DNA from: Isoetes taiwanensis
Lineage: Eukaryota > Streptophyta > Lycopodiopsida > Isoetales > Isoetaceae
Length of the DNA: 64,000 nucleotides
Assembly (NCBI GenBank): GCA_021234155.1
Contig: JAJEKV010000027.1
Coordinates: 16,276,891-16,340,890 of the forward strand
Reading direction: 5' to 3'
Both the position numbers and the translations under genes were made by a program. Of the stretch, positions 22,418 to 33,136 are shown piece after piece. Each line of letters starts with the position of its first letter. Position 1 is the first letter of the stretch. A model generated the notes under the pieces. The model had not been told where the DNA came from, searched no databases, and saw only the letters and a program-made list of their open reading frames with translations.

Positions 22418-23330
22418 TCAAGCAAGCCCTGTAATAACAAATGTCACTAGGGTGAGTATTCTTGGTGCAATGAATGCATGGTGGATAAGTTTTTATGTTA
22501 TTTTTCATCTCCATGAGTTGCTTAGTCAACTCTGCTATAGTTTCAGTCATCTTGGCCATCTCAGCTTTTGATTCATTGGATTGAGCTTCTTCCTCAACCT
22601 TGGCTTTCCTCTTTTCCTTCACAACATACACAGGCTCTTGTTCATAATCAGGATAGAAAGGATCTGAAACATGTGGATGGCAAGTGTCAGGTAGGAAAGA
22701 TAATTCTGCAGATATAGAGGTAGCTTTGGCAAAGGCTTTATGTATAGAATCAAAACCTTCTTGGTTTTGGATCCTAAGCATTTTCTTGTGAATTCTTGGC
22801 CTAGGAGCTAGACCTTTGATAAAAGCAGCTACAAAGAAGAGGGATGGAGTGGGGATATGACTCTTTTGGCATTTTCTAAGGTAGGCACTGAATCTTTCAA
22901 CATATTGGTTGATGCTCTCTCCACTTCGAATGCAGAAAGTTTGAAGCTCATTGGCCGGCTCTTGTGGTGCTAATGACTTTCCAAACCTGCTCAAGAACTG
23001 TTCTACAAGACTCTCATAAGTATTAGTACCCATAACGGTGTAGTAACATGTTCACACCACGCTTGAGGGTTCACTAGATTTCATACACTTCACAAATTAG
23101 GAGAACTTACAACCTTTTTTATTACCATAATCTTTGTAATAGTCTTCAAATGTCTTCAAGAATTGATTGGCATTCATGCTGGGCTCAAAAATAGGAGGAG
23201 TAATTGGTAGGTTCAGTTCAAAAATAGGAGGCAGAGTCAAATTAGGAGGCACATTGCTTGAACTGGGCATTCCAATGGGATCAGTAGGTTCTGGAGCTTC
23301 AGTCTGCTCACTTCTCCTACTTGGAGGCAT
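22413..23330 (-). pseudogene. Truncated gag of a second LTR element
   Basis: A start at 23330 (MPPSRRSEQ) opens a frame that recurs at 23033-22413. The two parts share one frame and are separated by stops around 23036-23096. The capsid-like region has the typical pattern ESLVEQFLSRFGKS, INQYVERFSAYLRKC and FIKGLAPRPR. The C-terminus has a CCHC knuckle (CIHCTKNTHPSDIC). The element is cut off there by the LTR of element A, so no protease or polymerase remains. It is a different gag type from that of element A. Confidence 0.8.
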
Positions 23331-23377
23331 GTTTTTTTTTTCTACTTCCAGGTGAGTTCTTGATTTCCAGGAGGGAT

Positions 23378-23395
23378 ATCTCGGTAGGACCTCCA
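23378..23395 (-). promoter_or_regulatory. Primer binding site resembling tRNA-Gln
   Basis: On the plus strand the sequence ends TCTCGGTAGGACCTCCA, which looks like the 3' end of a tRNA including CCA. From memory it resembles eukaryotic tRNA-Gln with one difference. It lies three bases from the LTR start, as expected for a primer site. Confidence 0.6.
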
Positions 23396-23398
23396 AAA

Positions 23399-25942
23399 TG
23401 TTGGAGATTATCCTGGATGGTCTCCAACTGGGGCCTTACAAAGGTGTTTTGATGGTCAGGACCTCCAGATCACTTGAGGTGATCAATCTGTACTGCAAAA
23501 CATCTCTGACTTTGCAAGGAAATACCAAATCCACTAGAGTCCCTAAAGCAAAAGAAACTAGCAGCATTCAAACATTCACCAAACCATGCATGTATTTCAA
23601 AAGCACTTGAATTCTTTACCAAAGTGTGCTAGCCAACACCAGGAAACTGCTGTGAAAAGCCTACAAGCTAAGTGTTTACAGATTTCTCACAAATCAACTG
23701 ATTTGGGTCAATTTTTGGTCAATGGCCTAGACAGCGAGCTCGATTCTGCCAAATGCTAAGCAATGATCTTTTTGTGGTAGAAACAAATTCCCACACCTAG
23801 GTATGCTCCTGTAGGTCACGTGCATGTGCTCACTTGGTTCAAACAAAGCCTAAATTCTTACTGTAACATGCATTGCCCGAGTTTCAATGGCAATGCCTGT
23901 AACAGTTCTTACACTCTAATTGTCAATTCCCTTTCTCTCGTTTTTTCTGCTCTCAATATTCACTATTGATACCTCTGATGGTGCCTGGATACTAGAGATG
24001 CCTTCAAACTAACAGGTGATTTAAAGAAAAGATCTATTTTTTTAGTTTTTCTTAAAGGACGTATGCTCTGCAGGACATTTCTATTTTTTTTTTTAACAAT
24101 GACTTACACAAGCACTAGTTATACTCTGCTCAATTCCCTTTTGCTCAAGTGCAAATGACAAAGCATAGCAAAATCAGTTCAATCATACTTTCACACACTC
24201 TTCTCCCAAATTCCGATTTTCATTAAGTCAAAATAGCAAATTCACAACACAGATTATTCAAGAATGCCCGACTGGATCATTCAAGAACAACTCAATCAAA
24301 ATAAACTTCAAGTTTCAAAAGATTCAAGGATATCTCATTACGTATGCCTCAGACTTTGATTTCCGAAGCAGGAGGATCTTCTGCAAGCTCTGTAGACGTC
24401 ATGACTTCACGTTCCTGGTCTTCAAATCCGCTTATGGCCCTCGAAAAAATTCAGTAGAACAAACCCCCTTTTTTAAAGTCCCCTGTCTACGGTCAGATCT
24501 TGGCAAATTCGCAATCAATGCCACGGTTTTGGTTTAATTGGGCTGTTCTTTCAGTGGAGTAGGACAAAACCGGCCAACAGATGCCATGATCACCCCGTTT
24601 GGCTCAACAGAAAGGTGGTTTCTTGGAAAATTCAAATTTTAGGGTTCGGCATGATATATCCCACAGGCACAGATCAAAAAGTGGGACAAGGTATAAATAG
24701 GGAGCTATTTTCCTTTCTCCTGATTACGTGGTCTCCTCCCACGCCAAGCTCGGCTCGTGTTTCGACTTGGCATGCCATGGGGGACGCCACTTGGCAGAGG
24801 ATAAGAGGGTAGATAGATGGGGGTAGAATAGGAAAATTTTTTGCATTTTTGGGCATGGGGCACGGTTCCCAAGAAATGAAATTTGAAGGTCTATATAGGG
24901 TCTTTTTTTGAGATTTTTTGTGCCAGATGGCATACTTTCAAGGGAGCTTCAAGATGGCAAGGACAAATTTTGGAAAAATAATATTTTGATTTTTTTGTTA
25001 AAAAGATGAATGACTGGGCAAGGTCAATGTGATATGTGTTGGTCAAACAAGGTATTTTGCCCAAATGGATGATGAGGTGGCAATAGGTGAAAATGTAGTG
25101 GAAGGATAGAAAATAGGTCAACTAGGGTAAACAAGGCTAGTAGGTTCACTTCCCAAGGTAATTTGATCATTTGGTTGACCAATTTTTGAGTTTGGTTAAA
25201 ACTCGCCTAGTCATCATTTGATGATGTGGAGTGATGTGATGATGTGGAAATTTGGTGCTTAGGTGGCAACATGATGAATGAGACATGAAGGTAGCAAATG
25301 ATGAGTGGACCAAAGCAGCTTTGGAGGTGATGACATGTACATCTAGTCATCATGCCATGTCACTTGGAGATGGTGACTAGGCATCTTTGTGTTTTTTGTA
25401 TTTTTTGTGCTTAGCACATATGTTTTGCTTTAGCTACTTGGTATGAAGTGTGTGACAATGGAATGGCAAGGCATGAGATGAGAATGGTGATATAGAGTTC
25501 GATGCTAGGCAACTTTTAGATTTGACAACTTCCTTGGGAAATGTGCCCTAGGTCATGGTAGGTCAGGTTATACATAAAATACATGATGGTATAGGATGCG
25601 AAAAGGCAATGAGGGTGAAAAAATAGGATAAGGATGATGGTATGATGGTACAAAAGGCAAATAGAGAATCTTCACAATATGAGAAGGATAAATACCATAT
25701 CATAGCTTGCCATCTTCACAGGGGTCTTCCAAACCTCATAAGTGCCTTCAGAGCTAGAAAATGCATTCAATCCTTGGAGTTTGAGTTGTGAACTTGTGTC
25801 TTGACTTAAAGTCATCCTTTGGGTTCTTCATCAGCATCTTTGTCTTCAAGTCTTTTGGTCTCAGTACTCTTGGTCTTCAAGTTGTTTGCCTGTGATATTG
25901 CTCAGGAGCCTTGTACATGTTGCCTGCTATAGCCAAGCAACA
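23399..25942 (-). repeat. Probable ~2.5 kb 5' LTR of the gag element
   Basis: It begins TGTTGGAG next to the primer site and ends AAGCAACA, giving terminal TGTTG...CAACA. The right border coincides with the point (GCGCC, 25943) where element B leader homology begins, so the element appears inserted in element B. No coding content is seen inside. Confidence 0.55.
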
Positions 25943-26134
25943 GCGCCCAAAGATCGCCTATTGGGAAGAGCTCGAAGAACAACTTGTCAAACCCTAAAAA
26001 TGAGATCTAAGTTCACTAATTTATAGGGTTAAATTTTTTTAGGGTTTGGTCTAATTGGTTATTTCCTTGGTTTGTTGGTGAAATCCTCCATATCCCGAAT
26101 CGAAGCTGGGTCTTCTTCAACTATTTTCTCCCGA
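25943..26134. other. Element B leader (5' untranslated region remnant)
   Basis: Homologous to the element A leader at 19834-20052. The ORF that should follow has been displaced or lost at the 25942/25943 junction. Confidence 0.6.
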
Positions 26135-26205
26135 ACCCCTCTAAGCATGCGCGAGGAGGGTGTTAGGTCCAGACCTACTATGGCCTGGCGCACCCTTAGA
26201 GGTGT
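26135..26205 (-). repeat. Two-stem hairpin, element B copy E
   Basis: CCTCTAAG pairs with CTTAGAGG, TGCGC pairs with GCGCA, and the inner stem is TTAGGT-CCAG-ACCTA. It occupies the position of copy B in element A. Confidence 0.8.
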
Positions 26206-26314
26206 TGGCCCTTTTTGTTCTAAACTTATCCAATTTACACAAATTAACATGCGTTTCCCACTAATTTAACAATTTGAGTAAGTTTTGATCAAATTCCGAG
26301 GTCACTTTTAGGGG

Positions 26315-26386
26315 ACCCCTCTAAGCATGCGCGAGAAGGGTGTTAGGTCATGACCTAACTATGCCCTGGCGCACCCTTAGAGGTGT
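26315..26386 (-). repeat. Two-stem hairpin, element B copy F
   Basis: CCTCTAAG pairs with CTTAGAGG, and the inner stem is TTAGGT-CATG-ACCTAA. Flanking GTCACTTTTAG and CCAAAATGAC form an imperfect outer stem like that around copy C. Confidence 0.82.
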
Positions 26387-26527
26387 TGCTCCAAAATGAC
26401 TTTTACTTAATGTTTTTCTGTGTTTTAACATACAAATCTAGCTAATTCGAGCTTTTTAAATGGGATATTATCTTTTATTTTACAATTTGGGGCTCCTAAG
26501 GCCGAGTTCTAGGGTTCATATGGGGTG

Positions 26528-26598
26528 ACCCCTCTAAGCATGCGCGAGAGACCCATTAGGTATGGACCTAACATGCTCCTGGCGCATCCTTGGAGGTG
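26528..26598 (-). repeat. Two-stem hairpin, element B copy G
   Basis: CCTCTAAG pairs with CTTGGAGG (one wobble), and the inner stem is TTAGGT-ATGG-ACCTAA. It is the copy nearest the primer site, corresponding to copy D in element A. Confidence 0.8.
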
Positions 26599-26845
26599 TC
26601 GGCCAAAAAGTGTCTAAAATTTACTAGACTTTCTTAGGAGACTTTTCCTCTATCTATTCTATCTTAAATATGTTCTCTAATTATCCTAATTCCAGATAGT
26701 TACTAACTCTATTCCTGGGGAAAAAAAAAAAATTCCCACTACTCGAGGTTCGTGCTTGGGCTTGTATCTCCAAGACTGAATGTCTAGATTGGTTAGTTCC
26801 TATAGGGATACGGTCAGTGCTCGATCTTGGTCTGCCAAGATCAAG

Positions 26846-26857
26846 GCTCTGATACCA
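26846..26857 (-). promoter_or_regulatory. Element B primer binding site (initiator tRNA-Met)
   Basis: TGGTATCAGAGC on the minus strand, one base from the LTR border at 26859. Confidence 0.9.
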
Positions 26858-26858
26858 T

Positions 26859-28421
26859 TGTGACGGCCCCAGCTCCTATACAATGCCCCGATCGTATACA
26901 AACTGGAGATCATCCCTCAAACCAGCATCTGCTCGCTGACATGAGGCCGTCCACCTAACATCGGGCTCTTGCTGGTGGCCAAGAACCCGACGGGGAAGAA
27001 TGGACGTGTCATTCATCCCGTCTCCCTCGGGATCAATCTAGCTGCGGAAGCGTAAACACACATGAGCACATGACATCAATCAACAATAACAACCCACCTC
27101 GAAGGGTGGTCCACCATATCACAGTAGCTGCAACAACACATCAGTACATCAACATAACATGGGGGAATCCTACCCAGGCTCAGACTCTTGGGGAAAGGCC
27201 CGGACGGCTTGGGTCTCCGGGATAACAAATGCATGTAATCCATGGCAAATGGATTTGGGCGGCATAGAACATGGTCGTTGGGTAGTCCACTCCATCCGCC
27301 TCTCTCGTGCATACTTTGCGGATAGGCTGAAAAGTATTGGAGCCTCGACCGTAGCTGCGGGTTCATAGCCAAAGAGGCTACTACCGGGTTGCATCTCCCG
27401 GTTTCGATGAGGCGGGGAGGAGATCACTCTCCTCCGGAAGGTTCATGCCAATCACAAAGCTAGAGAGCCACCGTCGTATATCGACTTGAACTCCTAGAAG
27501 GCTTACGCATCACCCAAGAGGTGTCGAGCCCATACCCCTGCCGCCGCGGTGCGGGTATTAGGCCTAGCCCACAATGTTCCCCTACCGTCGCTTCACGCAC
27601 CATAGGGATCAGCTGTGATCGAGACAAGTCCTTCCTTGTCGGCCGGTCTAGCTCCGCCACCCACGGCCCCAGCGAGCTCTTATGCACGAGCCGCATTAAT
27701 TTGGGAATTAATGGGCTAAAACTATGATCATACAACTACTTGGGCTCGGGTCTCTACCCCCTTCCCAATACACAAGAGTGGCGCATAGAATGTTAAAAAC
27801 ATCATCAACTTGAACTGAGAATAATAGAATACATCTATTCTAATCTACCTAATCATACATGGTTAGGTTCTTTTGTTAGTGTCTATTATTCTTAGGCTGT
27901 AGGGGTCGCCTATAGCTAAGAATGAATACGAATCCTATAGAATGAGAGCTGAAAACTCGGATCTAACTATCGGATCAACCACTAACCCGCTTCTTGGCTG
28001 GCTCCCACTCCGAAAAGCGTCCATGCTCTGGATGGATCTCGAGACTGGCCGGTCTTGGATCGAAGCTGCAACCTAGGAATTCGGTTTCCTCCGCTCTTTG
28101 TTGGCGAAAAGTCGTCCAATGCTGCTCCAATCCGACTTATAGGGGCTGGAAACCGAAAGGGTTTCCCTTTTAGGGTTTATGTCCCTTTATCCCCACGAAT
28201 TTAGGGCTGGTCCCTTTTGGGCAATGGGCCATTGCCACATGGCAAAAGGATATTATATTCACATGTGGCCTTAACATGTGCAATATAATGGTTCACGGGG
28301 TCGTACCCTAGGGTACTACTCCTTTACGGTCGCTATGTACATGTCGTCTGAGTCGACATGTACTAGTGACGTGTCAGTATAATATACTTATTCATACCGT
28401 ATATTATTCTGGAACGTCACA
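26859..28421 (-). repeat. LTR of element B, also bordering element C
   Basis: 1563 bp, TGTGACG to CGTCACA. It has a primer site on its left and a polypurine tract on its right, so it works formally as the 5' LTR of element B and the 3' LTR of element C. It is diverged from the element C 5' LTR. Confidence 0.85.
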
Positions 28422-28434
28422 TTCTCCCCACCTT
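28422..28434 (-). promoter_or_regulatory. Polypurine tract of element C
   Basis: AAGGTGGGGAGAA on the minus strand next to the LTR start. Identical to the tract at 34-46. Confidence 0.78.
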
Positions 28435-29101
28435 GGATTGATGTTGTCCGCAGCATCGCGAGTCTCCCCACCTTGGAACGAACCTGCACAAAGCTTATCG
28501 AACTCTTTCGATACATGCAATTAACACAATTATTATAAGATAATACTTAAAAGTTATAAGTGAAATGTTTACAATCATCACGTGGTAAGGTATTTAATTT
28601 AATCTTTACTTCAACATTAATTGTAATATCAAGATTAAACATGATAAAATTTGTTCTTAAGGTTCTCGTCCCCTTGTAGCATTTATTCACTACATATGCC
28701 ACAAGTTCTTGTAGTGCAACCTCCCACCGGTTCGTCATTCTATTGGCCTGCAGGTTCAACACTACATTAGTACATGATTACTTATTATAAGGGTTGGTTG
28801 TTAGGGAACCACCCATTAAACACAATTACATGAATGCAATGTATATCTCCCGGCATAGGAAGATTATGCTTCCTCCATCATGGCCGTGGAGACAACGCCC
28901 TATCGTGCCTAGGATGACACTCATGCCTACACCTTTAGTTGCTTTTTGCGTGAAGGTTGGTGTCCTCCCCGTAATTAGGCGTGAAGGATCCTTCCCGTGA
29001 TAAGCATTGACTAGAGGTGCTTCCCTATCATGCATCTGAATGACCTCTTTTCTCTCAAGCTGACTACTTCCATGGCATCGGAAGTAGACTCCTATGTTAC
29101 C
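28435..29101. other. Element C 3' untranslated region
   Basis: Non-coding, with matches to the element A 3' region at 47-890. No independent gene is seen. Confidence 0.6.
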
Positions 29102-30955
29102 TCACTCACCCATCGATTCGGAGTCGACCACTTCGGTGACGAGCTGACCCTTGCATTGCTCCATGAATTGTGGGTACTGTTTCTCAAGATCTGATTGTAG
29201 TACCCACGTAGCGTCCTCCACTGGTAAGTGCGTCCATTTCACAAGGTACTGGAGAAATTGAGATCTTCTCGTCTTCTTATAGGATCGGTCGAGAAGAACC
29301 TCAGGAACAATCTCAAGCTGATCGTCCGTTAATTCCAGTAAACTCAGTGTCTCCAATACTTCCTCTGGATTAGGAGTGTGTTTCTTTAGGAGACTTACGT
29401 GAAAGACTCTATGGATCTTCAGGTGTGCTGGTAAGTCCAATTTGTAGGCTTGGTTGCCCACTCTTTCGACAATTTTGAATGGACCAACCCACCTTGGAGC
29501 AAGCTTCTTGCAATTGCCGATGCGGAGCTTTGCTTGTTTGACTTTTATCTTCAGCCAAACATTGTCCCCTACTTGGAACTCCCTTAATGTTCGGTGCCAA
29601 TCAGCTATGCTCTTTTGCCGGCTTCTTGCTGCTAAGAGGTATCCTCGCACCTCCTCAACCAATTGTTGCATCTCGGCTAACATCTGCTGGGATACTTCTA
29701 CCTTGGACACAGGGTTGTGCCAAGTGTCTGGTGTCAAGCACTGATAGCCGTAGTTGATTATAAACGGCGACATTTGGGATGACTCCTGCTTGGTGCTATT
29801 GTATGCAAACTCAACCAAGTAGATGAAGTCATCCCACTTTGATTGCTTGTTCCAGACATAATTTCGCAACATATCCTCAAGTATCCGATTGGTGCGCTCC
29901 GTCTTCCCATCTGTCTGAGGGTGATAGGCTGTGCTCATTGACAATTTCGTTCCGATGGTGCTGAAGAGATCCTGCCAGAATGCACTCATGAACTTCGAAT
30001 CCCGATCAGAGATTATTTCTCTTGGCATCCCATGGAGTCTAAAAATCTCCTTTGTGAATAACACAGCTGTGTCCAAAGCCGTGTCGGTGCTCCTACAAGG
30101 CACAAAGTGCGCCATTTTCGACAATTTGTCGACTACGACCATTAAGGCATCGCCAGACTTGTGGGTGGTGGATTTGCGCCGTCGCTTAACGGAAGGCTTC
30201 TCCGTTTGATCCGGGCGGTGCTGGATCTCTTGCTCTATGTTTGGTTGTTGCTGCTGCTGATCTTGATTTTGTTTGGCAAGCTCCTCCGCTTGCTGTTGTT
30301 GCTCGGCCCTCTCGGCCTCCTCACACGCGGCACGGGCGGCAGCCATGCTCTCCTCTACTTCGGCAAAGCGTCGGGCCGCGATCCTTCGTATCAGTTCTGC
30401 CTTGTATCGTTCCGGCCGGGCTTGCATGTCCAGCTGAATCACTATTAAGTAATCCAGGTTAATATAAGATGGGACCTCACCCCAAGTAAAACTTTGGGTA
30501 GCCTCATCATATTCATATGGGGGTAGGTCAAGGGGGTTACAGTTGATGATGGCTCTCCCATCACCCAGGTAGACATATTCACGGCCCCCAGCCTCTGGGT
30601 CCCCCCTCTCCATCTCCCTGACGTCATCCCCCCGAGCCAGCTCTCGGATTTGGGCAGCTTCCTCCTCAGGCATGTCATCACACATGGGTGGATAGAACTT
30701 AACTAACACCATAACTTGGTGTGATTGCTCGACCATAGTATAACGCTGCCGTAGAAGGTTAAGCTTTATCAAAAAGCGCTCGGAGAGGTGAAAGATGGCA
30801 TATGGTATCCTATGGCCGTCAATAAATCGTTGCACCAGCTGAACTAGAAGGAGCTCGACCTTGTCAGGGTCGGTAGCCAAATGCTCGTCAAGCTGGGCGA
30901 AAATCTAGGGTATGTTGAGGGAGCCATAGCTCTGGGTACTTATAGTACGTGCCAT
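29102..30955 (-). pseudogene. Element C leader ORF fused to integrase and chromodomain
   Basis: From an ATG at 30955 the frame starts MARTISTQ and meets one TAG at codon 17. It is then open for 592 codons to 29102. The N-terminal half has no gag similarity. It contains a Glu/Gln-rich coiled region and ends in a KRRRKS basic motif. At about 30155 it passes directly into integrase at DALMVVVDKLSKMAHF. The catalytic region shows VVVDK (first D), SDRDSKF (second D) and HPQTDGKTERTNRILED (E). A GPF motif (WVGPFKIVERVGNQAYKLDLP) follows, then a chromodomain (YLVKWTHLPVEDATWVL). Protease, RT and RNase H are missing. The fusion most likely arose by internal deletion, so the element is non-autonomous. 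Confidence 0.85.
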
Positions 30956-31609
30956 ATTCATTGGGTCTAGGCGGAAGAAAAGAACAAGGAAGAGGGCGCT
31001 TAGTCGAAAAGAGGTGGAAAAAGAGGCGCTAGAGGGTGATGGTGGCAGTAAGCGCGAGCAAAGGTAAGGTGCTTGGAACTTGGGCTCCGGCGGCTATGGC
31101 GGGCAGTTAAGGCGGGTGCGGGAAAGGAGCAAAAAAAACGTCACTTCAGTTTTAAATTTAAAATTTTTTTGAAAACTTTTTTTTTTAATTATACAACAGA
31201 ATGCGTGTATACGGTCGGGCGCCGCTGCGATTATATGCGTTTCAAATCAAATTCCAAGATGCCAAAACCCGAGCGGCGCCCGAGTTGAGTTTTGGCCTGC
31301 TTCCTCGCCCTGTTGCGGCCGGATGATGATGCCCCTAGGGTATTTGGACCACACCGACACGTTGAAGTAAAAATCTCGTCAATCCGAGCCACCTGGAGAA
31401 AGTTATGGCGCTTCCAAAACTCGAACCTCTGGCTCCACCTTCTGACTTTAACCATTCTACCACTCTTCTACACACTAGATCATTCATCCCATAACTAGGC
31501 CAACTAGCATACTAACTACAGAGTTTGACTACTTTAACCTAAGAGAAAGTACCGTCAACTAACGAGTTAGGCTATGGCCAGTGCAATGATTTTGGTCCAC
31601 CAAAACCAT
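30956..31609. other. Element C leader with a long inverted repeat
   Basis: Non-coding. It has no TTAGGT hairpins. Instead TCGGGCGCCGCT (31215-31226) pairs perfectly with AGCGGCGCCCGA (31272-31283) across a 45-base loop. Confidence 0.6.
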
Positions 31610-31621
31610 GTTCTGATACCA
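31610..31621 (-). promoter_or_regulatory. Element C primer binding site
   Basis: TGGTATCAGAAC on the minus strand, one mismatch to the initiator tRNA-Met site, one base from the LTR. Confidence 0.82.
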
Positions 31622-31622
31622 C

Positions 31623-33136
31623 TGTGACGCTCCTAGAATCTATACGATGCTCCCATCGTACAAATACGGGAATTTCCCTTCCACGATGACTACATCACCA
31701 TGGTAAGGCCCTCCGTCATACTCGGACCACTTGGGATGGCCAAGTGTCCAGGCGAGAAACACGGAGGTGTCATTCGTCCCACGTCCTCTATGGGAAATCC
31801 TATACAGCGGAAGCATACGTACACGTTAGCATACAACAATCATGCTAAAATATTATACCACCACGAAGGGTGGCCCATCCGTCATCATCCATCAAAAGAC
31901 AGTACATCCATAATAATATAAGCCAAACACCATGACAAGGCACTACCCAGGCCCAGACTCCAAGGGGTCAACTGACGGTCAGGGTCTCAAGATATCAACA
32001 GACGGACGTATAACATGGCGTGGCTGACATAAGACAATGGCTAGGGTAGTCCACTCCATCCGCCCCTCCTGTGCACACTTTGCAGATAGGTTGAATCATG
32101 CTATGACGTGCTTGTAACCCTTCGGAGACGCAATCCCAAGGAATCACCCTACAGGACTACTCCAGGTTACATCTCCCCGGTCCGATGAGGCAGGTCAGAG
32201 AGGCGTCCCCTTCCCGAGCATGACGGATTCCTGGGTGTACTAGAGAACACGTGCCCCCTCAGTGACCCCCGCATCCGTACCCGACTTACTCCCCTAAATC
32301 TAAAGGCCAGCTCACCAGCCCGTTCGAGTCCAGGACATCCATATAGGCACGTCTCTTGGGACTCAGGGTGTGTCAGACCCATACCCGGCCCACACACATA
32401 GCTGCGCTAGGCAAGACCCCACCCCCAATTCACCATCATACTCATTATCTGGTATTGAACTACATCATAACATCCTCAGCCTGGTTGGCTCTTCTGCACA
32501 GGCCGCAATTATTGGGTATTAAGGGGTCTAGCTAGAGACATCTCTACCGCTAAGAGGCTTTTAGCTCTCTATCCTTCCCTTAATTCCCAATACACGGAAG
32601 AAGCAGAAATAAAGAATATAAACACCATCTAAGTATCAGAACAACATACAAAAGAGAATTCAATCATTCCATCTATTCAAAGAAGTGTCAGCAGAAATAG
32701 AAGCTATCTAAAGACTAACCAGTCTCTTGGCTGGAGCTGTTGTCACGGAAGGCTTCCATAGCTTGAGGCTGTTGGCAAGTACTGGCAAAGGTGGGCTAAA
32801 GCTTGTAGCTGCTGCTCCTCCTCACTCTCCAATCCGAATTTGGGTTGAAATGGGGGGTAGGGCCCTTATTTCTCCAACCAAAATAGCAAGTCCCCCCCTG
32901 GCCAATCGATTTGGGCCAGATGGCACCCTCTCATTGGTGATATTTAATTAATTAGACCCAATTAGCCTAATGAGGTTAATTATGCCAATAAAATCCATAA
33001 TTATTCATTCGTTTTATTAGCATAGCTAATAAAATCCATTTTAGGTGAACCCCACTTGGGCCCCTAGGCCTAGCTACATGCTGGTGACGTGTCATGGTAG
33101 GCATACATATACCGTATAAATACCTGGAACGTCACA
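31623..33136 (-). repeat. 5' LTR of element C
   Basis: 1514 bp, TGTGACG to CGTCACA. It is the most diverged of the three family LTRs. The sequence to its right has no polypurine tract and looks like flanking DNA. Confidence 0.82.

Noticed and set aside
23399-25942. Possible genes inside the ~2.5 kb LTR
   Set aside because: Only short frames without motifs are present, and the base composition resembles non-coding LTR sequence.
18395-26598. Repeated hairpins considered as MITEs or a CRISPR array
   Set aside because: Spacing is irregular and the copies keep fixed positions within a retroelement leader. This is plant nuclear DNA, and there are no target duplications or unique spacers.
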